This document shows, in pieces, positions 21,501 to 27,973 of a DNA stretch of 64,000 bases. Under the pieces are notes generated by a model. That model had not been told where the DNA came from. It saw nothing but the letters and a program-made list of their open reading frames with translations, and did not search any database. The position numbers and the translations under genes are program-made. This DNA is from Symsagittifera roscoffensis (Eukaryota; Xenacoelomorpha; Acoela; Convolutidae), in NCBI RefSeq assembly GCF_963678635.1, contig NC_087066.1, positions 40,075,223 through 40,139,222 on the forward strand, written 5' to 3'. How positions within the stretch are numbered: position 1 is the first letter of the stretch; every line of letters starts with the position of its first letter.

Positions 21501-21924
21501 TGTTAATCATAAGATTTCTTAGCATTCAAAGAGCTTCAAGGGCATTTATTTTTTAAATTGAAATGCGAAAGTTGAGATTTTTTTTATAAAACAAGTCAGT
21601 TTTTTTTTACTTGCGTTCATTGACTCTTTTCCAACTGTGTGTTGGCTCAACTAATTCTGTCTGTTTTAACTTTTTACAACTTATTTTTAATGCAACTTTT
21701 GTTTAGACCTTGAGTTCCGAGTGGATTACGAGTTGCGTGCCCAGAAGTCTCTCGTGGATTTCTACAGTGGCATCTCGACCATGCCCACTGCCCACGTGCA
21801 GTACTGGGAGAGCAGAGACAGTGCCATCTTCTTCCTCCAGACGCTCATGAAGCCACTGCAGAAAGAACCACTATCTCTACAGGCTAGTCTGCATTGCATA
21901 GTACATGCCAAATTGCAGGCGTAA
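3452..21924 (+). CDS. DDHD1: DDHD1-like PA-preferring phospholipase A1 (seven 3' exons)
   Basis: Exons 3452..3561, 7762..7920, 8308..8441, 9336..9620, 10438..10633, 16907..17113 and 21707..21924 join in one open frame (one leading base plus 436 codons including stop). All introns are GT-AG. Family knowledge: DDHD1-type enzymes are intracellular serine phospholipases A1 that prefer phosphatidic acid and act at organelle membranes. Seen here: a VEFLPIEWRSK block, a GHSLGS nucleophile elbow, GSPLGCFLALRG, FHPYDPVAFRLEPLL, and a last exon with VDYELR and AHVQYWESRD. These supply the D, D, H and D of the DDHD domain. The motif after EPLLL (HYK..RPV, then PAYEDM) resembles DDHD1 more than DDHD2 or SEC23IP. 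The linker between exons E and G is short and Ser/Gly-rich. No SAM or WWE domain is visible. The amino-terminal half lies upstream of the window. The C-terminus appears altered by a transposon (see 21921). Confidence 0.9.
3919..4085 (+). repeat. S composite (tRNA-like) repeat, degraded copy
   Basis: Degraded tRNA-like core (GTGTGACTTTTAATCTCTAGG), then the family tail with TTCTCGCTTGTGTGAGCC. Strongly diverged from the copies at 7340, 10142 and 11803. Confidence 0.5.
4347..4484. mobile_element. Short foldback MITE
   Basis: The arm 4347..4393 (TGGCTATGATAAATTCAAAC...) and arm 4434..4484 are inverted copies over about 45 bp, including ATGATGGTTCTT(A/G)CGCTATGG. The loop of about 40 bp has several GTACG steps. 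The tips are TGGCTA / TAGCCA. Non-coding. Confidence 0.7.
5165..5652 (+). repeat. R1 dispersed repeat, copy c
   Basis: Starts TTCGGACTCTTATATAGGTC, carries CCTATTGATCCAG and GTTCCTGAAATTCAA, and ends at the hairpin-like CCAACTGTCTGCTGG followed by CTATGTT. It is among the longest copies. The intervening 4490-5160 stretch holds a short hAT-MITE fragment (4490..4545) and nothing else recognised. Confidence 0.7.
6066..6235. mobile_element. Palindromic MITE
   Basis: Nested inverted matches: GAAATGCTTCT at 6067 with AGAAGCATTTC at 6225, and AACCATCTGAACT at about 6112 with AGTTCAGATGGTT at 6177. There is also an inner AAGCTTATTGATAAGCTT palindrome. About 170 bp, no coding content. Confidence 0.65.
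7340..7705 (+). repeat. S composite repeat with tRNA-Met-like core
   Basis: A non-tRNA head (7340..7505) is followed by a tRNA-like core starting at 7506 (GCGTCCGTGGTCGAGTAGTT). The core has an A-box-like segment, GTGTGAGACTCGTAATTTCTA as anticodon arm and CAGGTTCAAACTG as a B-box remnant. The tail is TTATTGCACTTTAGAGCTG, then hairpin GCGAAGCGAAGCATCG. It ends about 60 bp before exon B. Confidence 0.65.
7762..7920 (+). CDS. DDHD1: DDHD1 exon B
   Basis: The acceptor is ttctcttacag and the donor GTATGC at 7921. The product runs GVLDSVTLRKMRRIRELG, then a DVLFYTSPLYTEEIL block matching the conserved YTSP motif that precedes the lipase elbow in DDHD proteins. Both flanking introns are phase 1, so skipping this 159-nt exon would keep the frame. 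Confidence 0.87.
8220..8285 (+). repeat. S repeat tail only
   Basis: TTTTGTCGCTTGTTTGCGAGG, then TACAGCTTCGCCTCTGTGT: the 3' hairpin and terminus of the S family without its tRNA-like core. It lies about 22 bp before exon C. Confidence 0.55.
8308..8441 (+). CDS. DDHD1: DDHD1 exon C with GHSLGS nucleophile
   Basis: The acceptor tag falls at 8305..8307 and the donor GTGGCG at 8442. The product is EYNPEFVKNGGKVSLI followed by GHSLGS, with the catalytic Ser codon at 8361..8363, then VICYDILRNY. The exon ends in phase 0. The ATG at 8151 belongs to an intronic frame that happens to run into this exon and is not the gene start. Confidence 0.92.
8805..9290 (+). repeat. R1 repeat copy d with ~100-bp terminal tandem duplication
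   Basis: Starts TTCAGACTCTTATATAGGTC. The terminal part (about 9108..9190: TTTGTGTATTTGCGTTTATT ... AGCTATGTTCTATTTCC) is repeated at about 9209..9290 with few differences. It ends roughly 45 bp before exon D. Confidence 0.7.
9336..9620 (+). CDS. DDHD1: DDHD1 exon D (DDHD domain start)
   Basis: 285 nt, phase 0 on both sides. The acceptor is tttcag at 9335 and the donor GTAAGT at 9621. It encodes AMANSSQPSPEVAKYFELKK, a Leu/Gln-rich helix, YYAVGSPLGCFLALRG and NLFHPYDPV. The Asp of PYDPV is the first D of the DDHD signature. A hAT-type MITE begins immediately after the six donor bases. Confidence 0.92.
9627..9915 (+). mobile_element. hAT-type MITE (CAGGGGCGGAT family), copy 1
   Basis: Begins right after GTAAGT of the exon D donor with GGGCGAATCTAGGATTTTTC. 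It shares the internal TTTTTAG...CCAAATTGATTTTCCGAGC and AAAGGGTGACCC blocks with the copies at 30796, 45875 and 47970, and ends GTAAATCTGCTACGG. The terminal repeats are decayed and no target duplication is visible, so it is an old copy. Confidence 0.7.
9960..10420 (+). repeat. S composite repeat with tRNA-Met-like core; R1 end fragment
   Basis: The head 9960..10148 is collinear with 7340..7505. The tRNA-like core begins near 10149 (CCGTGACCGTGTGGTTAGTG) with CTCATAA as anticodon loop (CAT), CTCTAGGTC variable region and AGATCGAATCC as B-box. The tail and hairpin run to 10345. A fragment of the R1 terminus (GACTCTTTTCCAACTTTCTG) at 10391..10410 ends within 30 bp of the exon E acceptor. Confidence 0.65.
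10438..10633 (+). CDS. DDHD1: DDHD1 exon E (acidic linker)
   Basis: The acceptor is gtag at 10437 and the donor GTGAGA at 10634. It begins AFRLEPLLLPHYKRVRPVG, completing the conserved DPVA(F/Y)R.EPL motif. It then runs into a poorly conserved acidic and Asn/Ser-rich linker (YEEDDDTTEMQ). The frame ends on one base that pairs with exon F. Confidence 0.87.
10634..11240. other. Intron start; G-run, no gene recognised
   Basis: Contains a roughly 14-base G homopolymer near 10720 and a GC-richer stretch to about 11020. The open frames here (10447..10836 tail, 10901..11131) show no conserved domain and read through the donor, so I treat them as intronic. Confidence 0.5.
11262..11345 (+). repeat. 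R1 fragment, copy e
   Basis: Only the R1 beginning is recognisable (TTTTATAGGTCGTGGTCG and the following T-rich run). Confidence 0.45.
11440..11995 (+). repeat. S composite repeat, interrupted copy
   Basis: The head starts at AATTTGCAAATAAAAGTGTT. The tRNA-like core at about 11803 (GCGTCTGTGACGCAGGGGTT ... TTCGAATCCGAGACG) has the best-preserved B-box in the family (GTTCGAATCC). The tail ends with TTTGCGAAGCGCAGCTTAGCC. The head and core are separated by about 200 bp of unrelated sequence. Confidence 0.6.
13060..13264 (+). repeat. S composite repeat with expanded TTTTGCTAGT motif
   Basis: The tRNA-like core (GTGCGTGGCTGAATGGTTAG, CGTGAGACTC, AGATCGAATCC) is followed by a tail in which GTGTTTTGCTAGT is repeated about four or five times (13193..13258). 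The first unit of the 1.43-kb tandem duplication starts at its end. Confidence 0.6.
14046..14475 (+). repeat. R1 dispersed repeat, copy f (in duplication unit 1)
   Basis: Runs from TTCAGACTCCTATTTAGGTC to CCAACTGTATGTTGACTATG, with all internal landmarks (GTTAGACTTTTGAATTTTTT, TGTGATCTAC, GATTTCCCAAG, TTTGATTCAG). Confidence 0.72.
15481..15911 (+). repeat. R1 dispersed repeat, copy g (in duplication unit 2)
   Basis: Duplicate of copy f. Its terminal hairpin CCAACTGTATGTTGG is perfect here and is followed by CTATGTT, which makes it the reference for the R1 end. Confidence 0.72.
16335..16840 (+). repeat. R1 copy h plus S-like terminus
   Basis: Diverged R1 (GAAGACTTTTTTTAGATCGTG ... CCAGCGGAATAAAAAAATG ... 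CCTATTGATTTAGG) followed near 16828 by CGCCTCTGTTTAAAT, the end motif of the S family. It finishes about 65 bp before exon F. Confidence 0.5.
16907..17113 (+). CDS. DDHD1: DDHD1 exon F (Ser/Gly linker)
   Basis: The acceptor is tcatag at 16906 and the donor GTAAGT at 17114. It encodes GFSGGGLNFIDGLQKEIKK and a basic segment, then SSSAGEHMKFADEHYREM. In vertebrate DDHD1 this position is a variable Ser-rich linker; only the amphipathic FIDGLQ stretch looks constrained. The exon joins exon E across a 6.3-kb intron containing the 1.43-kb tandem duplication. Confidence 0.8.
17512..18240. mobile_element. Tc1/mariner-like foldback MITE, ~300-bp inverted arms
   Basis: Left arm 17512..17825 is the inverted counterpart of right arm 17940..18240. 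Shared blocks include TTAACCGGACAAAACGCG, AATTACGCCAAAA and CCCAACAAA(T)TTTAAG. The 115-bp spacer matches 2890..2990. The termini are AGCTGATTTAAA-type, decayed from the CAGTGCTGATTTAAA seen at the other copies. Open frames in both arms are by-products of the palindrome. Confidence 0.8.
18440..19365 (+). pseudogene. Internally deleted jockey/I-like LINE remnant
   Basis: The 5' piece encodes LLLKAGIESNPKLLYICPIC, then (after a stop or shift at 18619..18621) a PHD-like Cys/His cluster: VWCHFGG, VHFSCTSLHNTAEW and YYCQNC. Bases 18810-19160 encode what looks like the extreme C-terminus of a LINE polyprotein: RRTFAQLRCGYS, NNYLSRLDKNI, SCPNCNAIPHDT, then FFNCQLKPTSLQLDDLW in a shifted frame. RT and endonuclease are absent, so the start and end of the element are fused. 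The 3' UTR ends in an AATC-repeat tail near 19345..19362. Family assignment is from memory of LINE ends in insects and other animals. Confidence 0.65.
19370..20248. other. Intronic, nothing recognised
   Basis: AT-rich sequence with short open frames lacking conserved motifs. An ACAACAACAAC stretch at 19440..19452 is the only simple repeat noticed. Confidence 0.45.
20249..20606 (-). mobile_element. hAT-type MITE, copy 2 (reverse orientation)
   Basis: The left end CATGGGCGGATTTAGGGGG is the inverted 3' terminus of the family. Internal GGGTCCCCCTTT and GGCGCCTTTGGCGCC (palindromic) and ATCAATTTGGTGGACC match the other copies in reverse. The right end CGAGAAAATCCGATGAG is decayed. Confidence 0.75.
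21222..21656 (+). repeat. R1 dispersed repeat, copy i
   Basis: Runs from GAAGACTCTTATAATTATAT to CCAACTGTGTGTTGG. It includes GTGATCGACTTCTATTTTC and a small internal duplication (TTCCCAGCGGAGTTCCCAGC). It ends about 50 bp before exon G. Confidence 0.7.
21707..21924 (+). CDS. DDHD1: DDHD1 exon G (terminal; DDHD histidine, TAA stop)
   Basis: The acceptor is gtttag at 21706. The product begins NLEFRVDYELRAQKSL and continues to AHVQYWESRDSAIFFLQTL, giving the last D, H and D of the DDHD signature. It then has a non-conserved tail, LQASLHCIVHAKLQA. The TAA at 21922 lies in bases that match the start region of Helentron-like family A. I see no AATAAA within about 300 nt of the stop. Confidence 0.85.
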
Positions 21925-22160
21925 CGGAAAATTTCTGCTCGGGGTGGTTTTTTTTCAGACAAACTTTTTAACTAACAATTTTTGACGGGACTTTTTTTAT
22001 ATCATTCAAAAAGTATTGTTGCCCTGAGCTTAAATTTGAAAGTATATTTCACCTGTGATCATTTTTCACAAATGGGGGATGATTTTCACAAAAAAAAAAT
22101 TTTTTTTGTTTTTGTTTTATTTAATTTTTTCATGTTATTACTGCTGCATAGACTGCTCTT
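21921..22160 (+). mobile_element. Helentron-like family A fragment supplying DDHD1 stop and 3' UTR
   Basis: From GTAACGGAAAATTTCTGCTC through CTCGGGGTGG, CAGACAAACTTTTTAACTA, CCTGAGCTTAAATTTGAAAG and ACCTGTGATCATTTTTC to GTTATTACTGCTGCATAGA, this is collinear with the copies at 31998, 33345 and 34190. It has an internal deletion and a missing 3' hairpin. The TAA of the DDHD1 frame is bases 2-4 of this match. Confidence 0.75.
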
Positions 22161-22199
22161 TAAATTGAGGCATGCTAGGTGGTAATTTTTTTTAATTGA

Positions 22200-22640
22200 C
22201 TGGTACTGCTAATGCGTCATAATTGGCGTGCGTCACTTAAGAAGTTTTGTAGACTCAAAGTTTTATTCATTCAGTTTTTCGCAGTAGGATTATCGGTCAT
22301 ATTTTCGCTTGTGTATGCGAAGGGCCTTTTCGCCTCTGTGTTAACCGTGCCAAGCCATTTTAAGCCATACAATCGATTGTTTTAAAATCATTTTTCCATG
22401 TTTAGAAAATCAATTTGTTCAAGGAACCCTCTAACTGCTAAAAGAAGCTTCACATTTTTAGTTCCTAAAAATATATTGATCTGGTTCCTGTTACCAATAC
22501 TTTAACCAAATTTTCCGTATTCGCTGTTTATCCGGGGTGTGCGCTGTCAGAGTTTGACCCTTTGCACCTCAACATGTACCCCTTTTGAGGTGTCTTCAAA
22601 CTGTCGAATTCTTTGATGCCCTTTACCATGATTGCCAATG
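22200..22640. other. Intergenic, short S-tail fragment only
   Basis: A decayed S terminus (TTTTCGCTTGTGTATGCGAAG ... CGCCTCTGTGTTAA) lies at about 22300..22343. Otherwise nothing is recognised. Confidence 0.45.
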
Positions 22641-22718
22641 TATTAATCATAATAATAATAAAACAGAATTTAGGGTAGCACCCAGGGGAGATATTCCCGA
22701 GTTCCAGTTTTCCAAAGT

Positions 22719-23903
22719 TCATTTGAGTTTGTGTTGATTTCTGCAGTTCTGACAATTACATGTCAGTCTCCAGGAGCATATATCTTCGAGATTATATTTA
22801 TTGACAAAATAGTTTTTGTAAACTTCCGCGATTTTATTTTTTGGATTTTTTGGATTAATCCCTATCTTTTGTGCAACTGTGTTTGCTAAGAATGTAACTC
22901 TTGTCCAAAACTCACTTTCTTGTTTCTTCTTCAACCGAATTCGTGTTTTATAGAACTTCAATTCCTGTGCTCTGGTGTTTTGTTCTGATTGTACTTGAAC
23001 AAAAGATTCCCACTCAATATGATACCTGCCTTTCAGTATGTCGACAAATGTCAAAAGAACGTGCATATCGTGATACAAGGATAGTGGTAGAATCGAAAGT
23101 CGTTTTAATCTATCTTTATAGTCTAATCTATTGGTACCAAGGATCCACTTCGAAGCTTTTTCCTGAAGGTTTTCTATCATTCTCAATTCTGATTTACTTG
23201 GTTTCCAAAGAATTGCACCGTATGAAATGATTGGGACAATGTAGCTCCGGTAAAGATTCTTTTTCCCAATCCAACTTGTACCATTAGCGATGTTTCGTTT
23301 TATAGTGAAAAATACTTTGATTGCTTTCTCACATCTTCTTTCGACGTTTGCAGTCCATGTCAAGTCGTTCGATACAATTATTCCAAGATCTTTTTCCTTC
23401 TGTGTTTGTTCAAGTGTCTTTCCATTCATTGAAATACTTCCGTTTCCTTTTAAGTTCAGCGTTTTACATTTGCTGATGTTTAATGTCATCAAATTCTGGC
23501 TACACCATTTCCATATTCTGGTCGCGTGAATTTGTAGAGTGATCGTGTTGGTAGCAATAACTTTAAAATCATCCGCGTATCCGAAACAACTTGACATGAT
23601 ACACTCTGGGAGATCATTTATAAAAATTATGGAGAACAGAGGACCCAGTACTGAGCCTTGTGGAACTCCACTTTTGACTTCGAGTTCTGAAGAGATCGAG
23701 TTTCCAACTTTTGCTCGGTGTTTTCGACCTTTCAGGTAGCTTTCAAGCAGCTCCAAAGCTCCTCCAGTGATGCCATTATTTTGCAATTTTTCTATTAATT
23801 TTTCATGACTGACCTTGTCGAACGCCTTTTCGAAGTCGAGGTATAGAGCAGTCAGTGTTGGAGATTCGAAGTGGTCAAATACTTCACTGAGATATAAGAT
23901 CAT
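22719..23903 (-). pseudogene. CR1-like ORF2, reverse transcriptase and C-terminus
   Basis: 394 aa open frame. RT motifs in order: ALYLDFEKAFDKVSHEKL (motif A Asp), GVPQGSVLGPLFSIIFIND (motif B), CFGYADDFKV (catalytic YADD), KTLNLKG and KDLGIIVSNDLTW. The thumb and connection region continue to a Cys-rich tail (CSWRLTCNCQNCR) that resembles the terminal CCHC-like motif of this group. No RNase H follows. The catalytic Asp residues are intact, but the frame lacks the N-terminal RT fingers because of upstream breaks. Confidence 0.85.
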
Positions 23904-24195
23904 TTGAGTCGTTGTGGATTTACATTTGGTGAATCCATGTTGTTCTTTGCAGATATTAAGTCCAATGGCTACGTATAGTTTTTTCGAAAATTAATGTTTC
24001 AAGAACTTGAGAGGCACGCCGTGAGCGCAATGAGACGATAATTTGAAATGTCTTGTTTGTCTCCGTCTTTAAATATTGGTATAAGGATACTCAATTTCCA
24101 TAAGGAAGGGTAGTTATGTTTATTAACATTTATGTTGAAGACGAGTGTCAGTGAAGGAGCCAAGTATTTAGCTAAACTTTAAAGAGGTAGATTTC

Positions 24196-24683
24196 CTAAA
24201 CCGCCAGGACATTTTGCTTTCCCCATACACAAGTTCTCAAGTGTAGTTTGCACTTCTCTCTTGTAAAGTGGAGTTTATCTACTTTTGAAGTTTTGGAGTT
24301 ATTGGAGGTTCTTTGATAATCCGAATTAGTAAAGACTGATTGAAAGAACTCATTAAAGAGTTGGGCTTTTTCTTTATCGGTGACAGCGATCTGATCATTT
24401 AAGTACATTTCTGAGGGAAGTTGAGTTGATTTTTGAATGCTCTTAAAATACTTTTGTATTTGTGAAAATGTTCAATTTTCGAAAACTAAGTGTTTTGATC
24501 TTCGTTTAAAAATTCACTTACTCCTGATTCAAGTGTTGCCGGCTTTAGGTAGTTATTCGGGGACGGTTTTTTATTCATCCATTTTCTCATTTTAATCCGC
24601 TTTTTTGCATTTGATGTTTCATTGCTGACCCAAGGAGGTAAACTCATTCGGTGTTTTGTCTTTTTGGGTATCTGTTTTTCCAA
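24196..24683 (-). pseudogene. CR1-like ORF2, linker between endonuclease and RT
   Basis: Two fragments in different frames. 24486..24683 carries SLPPWVSNE and a Lys/Arg-rich helix. 24196..24408 carries DKEKAQLFNEFFQSVFT, the well-known segment ahead of LINE reverse transcriptases. At least one frameshift separates them, and another precedes the RT. Confidence 0.65.
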
Positions 24684-24695
24684 TATCTTATGTAG

Positions 24696-25541
24696 CTAAT
24701 CATACCATAAATCAACTACAACGTCGACATTGCTGAAGCAGTAAGGCAAGAAAGGATTTTGCACAATGTATAATCCGGTTTCATTCCAATTCGCTTTTTC
24801 GAACGAGAATATGCTAAAATCTTCTTTTTCAGGCAAAGTTTTTGTCACTTTGAACCAATCATTTAAACTTAGTTTGAGCTGGAATGGCTGATGATCGGAT
24901 TTAAATAGTTTCTTAACGTAATTATCTGCACTTACGTTTAGTATTGGTTCTGTATTGTTGACTAGAATGACATCAAGTTGCTTTTTAGCACCTGTGATCA
25001 ATTGCTGGTAATTGTGTTCAAACAACTCCTCTAGTACGAGTGCTTCGTCCAAATTTGAGGACTCCATATGATGCCAGTTTGTGTTATCAAAATTGGTGTC
25101 CCCTACAAGCATTGTAAGGTTGGTGACGTGATTCCTACTCAGTTCGTCTAAGCATTCAAGAAGCTCCATTAGAAGAATGGGCGAATACCTGTATGGACTG
25201 TTTTTAGGGGCACTGTAGATACAGCACAAGAGACATCTGTAGTCGTTAAATTCAAGCTGAACAAATACTGTATCAGTGAATTTTGAGTCAATAATTAATC
25301 ACCGATGTTGAATACTATTGTGTACTGCAATAAGCACCCCACCATGCTTTGTTTGGCAATTAACCGTATTACGATCATTTCGATGTATGACGAAGTTATT
25401 GAGAAAAAGAGCATTATCGGGTATTTCTGGTACTAACCAGGTTTCCGTCAAGCAGATAATTTTGAAGTGATCGCAATTTTGTATGACATTTGAAAAGTCC
25501 ATGCGTTTAACAAAGTCTACAAGACTCCTTACATTGTACAA
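24696..25541 (-). pseudogene. CR1-like ORF2, endonuclease domain
   Basis: In one frame: YNVRSL near the start, CLTETWL, then a stop codon at 25299..25301, and further on CCIYSAPKNSPYR, VGDTNFDNTNWH and FKSDHQPF. These correspond to the conserved N, E, Y, GD-N and SDH motifs of the apurinic/apyrimidinic-like LINE endonuclease. The frame stops again at 24696..24698 and resumes at 24683 with LPPWVS, the usual linker motif between endonuclease and RT. Confidence 0.75.
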
Positions 25542-25580
25542 AAGTAGGTGGGTACTGTTTTCAAAAAGGTTTGCGGCGAG

Positions 25581-26460
25581 TCATGACGACGATTCTTCGT
25601 CGTTTTTGACTTCTACCCAGTCATCCCCGTCTTTCTTATACAATTTTAGGTCGCGAATTTTGAGTTCCTTCCGTAATATTCCAGCTTCAATCATTTCTCG
25701 GCGTTTCTTAAGTATCAGACGTTCTTGTTTTGCTTCTTCAGCGTTGAGTTCTTTACTTACAAATATTAATTTGTTGTACTCCTTAAGCTTGCTGATGGAC
25801 AGGAGAATCAGTCGTCTGTGGAATTTATTTGCAAATGTGAAAACTATTGTCCTTGCTCTTCCCTCTTGATAGGGTCCGATACGTTTTATTTCAGTGATCT
25901 CACATTCGATTGATGAAAACGTCATCAAATCGGATATCTCTTTCATATCATGCTCATTTCGCTCACGGGCAAGTTTTGAAGTGCTTTCAAGCACACCTCT
26001 TACTCGTATGCCTTCGGGGGTTTCGGCTTCCACTGTTTTCTTTGGTGTTGGATGATCTGCTCCAATATGAGTTTGTTTTGGAATTGGTTGCTTAACGAAG
26101 GATTTTTTTAAACTCGGTTATTGCTTTTTTGATTTCTGTTACCTCTGTTTGAAAAGATTTTATTTGTTTATCATCTTTGGCTTGTTGAATTTTTGCAGCT
26201 GATTCTATGATCCGATTTCGCTGTTTTCGCGCCACAAAGTCATTGCACAGAAGAAGTGCATTATTTCCCAGCTCTTTTACGCCTAGGAGCGCTGCATCAT
26301 TTAGTGCCCTACAGACTTTTGTCAAATGAAAATTGACTCCACAACTGAAGCAGTGAAAATCAACCTCATCGGCAGATATTTCAAACTTACCGGTTTTACA
26401 AAACTTTTGGCCCTCTTTTGCTACATCTGTTGCAGATTTTATCCTTGTTTTATGAGACAT
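25581..26460 (-). pseudogene. CR1-like ORF1 (one frameshift)
   Basis: The first part (26092..26460, 122 aa) has CKTGKFEISADEVDFHCFSC followed by NFHLTKVC, a PHD- or ESCRT-type Cys/His cluster as found in many CR1 ORF1 proteins, then a Lys-rich coiled-coil-like segment. An indel in a seven-A run (about 26106..26112) shifts into the second part (25581..26033). That part has a compact mixed alpha/beta stretch (SIECEITEIKRIG, RTIVFTFANKFHRRLILLS) and a charged helix, ending EVKNDEESSS. ORF1 proteins bind element RNA. One base change would reopen the frame, so this ORF decayed less than ORF2. Confidence 0.7.
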
Positions 26461-26479
26461 GGCTAAACACTTACTTAGG

Positions 26480-26800
26480 AAAAAAGTCTGTAGTCCAAAA
26501 TCCGTAACTCGCTGACAAGAGAGGTCACTAGAGTTTCACCACAAACTCTTTAAATATCCTTTCTAAAAGTCTGTAGTCCAAAATCCGTAACTCGCTGACA
26601 AGAGCGGTCACTATATTTTTTACCACAAACTCTTTAGATATCCTGTAACTCAAAATCTGTAACTCGCTGACAAGAGCGGTCACTAGAGTTTAAGCCACAA
26701 AATATTATTTCTGCAAGAAAATCCTTTTTAAGTTTGTATTACAAAATCCTTAACTCACTTAAAAGAGTGGTCACTAGAGTTTGTTCAACAAACTGTTGTT
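26480..26800 (-). repeat. Tandem monomers at 5' end of the CR1-like element
   Basis: Four copies of a 72-91-bp unit centred on AACTCGCTGACAAGAG(C)GGTCACTA, at about 26506, 26589, 26661 and 26752. The unit farthest from ORF1 is the most diverged (AACTCACTTAAAAGAG). Tandem 5' monomers serve as promoters in some LINEs; that role here is inference. Confidence 0.85.
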
Positions 26801-27021
26801 ACAGATTTGAGTCTTTGAGTTTTGAAGTTTCGTCGTAGGTTGGTCGGTTTTTGCTTCGATTGCTTCAATTTCTTTCGGACTTTTCGCGCTTGTCCCGGGT
26901 TCAAATAAATACGAAAATTTTGGTGATTTACATTTAACCTCTCACAGTTTTTCCTCTCTGTACCGTTGTTCTGCCCGTATGATTGAATCACTGCATGCTG
27001 CATTTTGTTATTTTAATCCTA

Positions 27022-27135
27022 GAAATCGGTGACCTGGAATATCCGTGACCTGGGATATCGGTGACCTGGAATAGTGGTGACCTTGGAAAAGCTGTGACCC
27101 TAAATATAGGTGGCAATGAATATCGGTAAACTTGC
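27022..27135. repeat. 16-bp minisatellite, ~7 units
   Basis: Seven diverging units of about 16 bp with consensus ATATCGGTGACCTGGA. It lies about 220 bp upstream of the CR1-like 5' monomers in that element's orientation. Confidence 0.8.
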
Positions 27136-27533
27136 GGAGTTGATAAAAAACAAAGCTTTTAGTGTGATTAAGGTTTTAGCACGGTTTTTACGTGCTGAAT
27201 TGAATGAAAAATTAATTTCAAACGCCCAAAAGAGCAGATTTAATTAATTAACAGTTCTTTTTGTTGATTTGTTGACCAGAAAGCTTGTTACCAACAATTT
27301 GGCCTCTATATAGTGTTTGTCCACGGCTTCAATCTTGTAAATTAAATGAAATTCGGAATGCGCTATAGATGCAATATTTAACTGAAAGCAAATACACTAA
27401 TTTTGTCGAGCGCTATACTCAAGCAAATACACTGTTAAACTTCTTAGAGAATGCCAAGAATGTTGTAGAAGTTTCATCGCTTCAAAAGCTTGCTTGAATT
27501 TTTTTTTGCCAAGCAATCCAAGCTTTCCCAATG

Positions 27534-27790
27534 TCGTATCGTGGCGAGACTTATGCTTAGAATTCAAAATGTTTGAAAACTTGTTAGTGCAATACAAATA
27601 AGTGGGAAGATTATTGATCAAAATGTACAAATGTTGCTCAAGTTTCCAAATCGATAGAGCATCCGGCTTGGCTTCTAACAGGAAGATTGCGAGTTCGAAT
27701 CTTGTCACGGGGAAGAAATTTTTGAAAGCTGTACGCCCAGAAGCTAAAAGTGTTTCGAAACTGGTAGCAGTAGAAAACCAATAAATAGTT
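27534..27790 (+). repeat. tRNA-Arg-like SINE, copy 1
   Basis: An A-box-like TCGATAGAGCATCCGGC is followed by CTTCTAACAGGAAG as anticodon arm (TCT) and GCGAGTTCGAATCTTG as B-box. The tRNA-like part (27628..27708) is embedded in a repeat that shares its left flank (GTGGCGAGACTTATGCTTAG) with the copy at 27974. The acceptor stem is not restored, so it is not a functional tRNA gene. Confidence 0.65.
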
Positions 27791-27973
27791 AGATCTTTTC
27801 AAAACAGAAAAAAATTGTTTTCTTTTTTTTGAGTGTGTACATTTCAGTCGCTTCTGTGCCTTTATATTGGTCGAAACTACGCAACCTATCAAAATGAAGC
27901 TTTCAGTTACTTTTATTTTGTTATCTCTATCTTACTTCCCTCAGGTTCTTTGAAAATCAGTTAACATTGTTTT

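Larger units (their letters stand above)
22645..26800 (-). mobile_element. CR1-like non-LTR retrotransposon (dead copy)
   Basis: Reads on the minus strand: 5' tandem monomers (26480..26800), ORF1 with a PHD-like Cys/His motif, ORF2 with an apurinic-type endonuclease and a reverse transcriptase carrying YADD, then a 3' end with a TTATTATTATG run near 22645..22667. No RNase H is seen. Order and motifs fit the CR1/jockey group. ORF2 is broken by in-frame stops and at least two frameshifts, and ORF1 by one indel in an A-run. It therefore cannot encode its own proteins, though its RNA could in principle be mobilised by relatives. It sits downstream of DDHD1, opposite in direction. Confidence 0.85.

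Noticed and set aside
26480-26800. CRISPR-like array
   Set aside because: Units are directly adjacent, diverged and lack unique spacers; they are LINE 5' monomers in an animal genome.
27628-27708. Possible functional tRNA-Arg gene
   Set aside because: The acceptor stem does not pair and the sequence is embedded in a repeat with a second copy nearby, so SINE origin is more likely.
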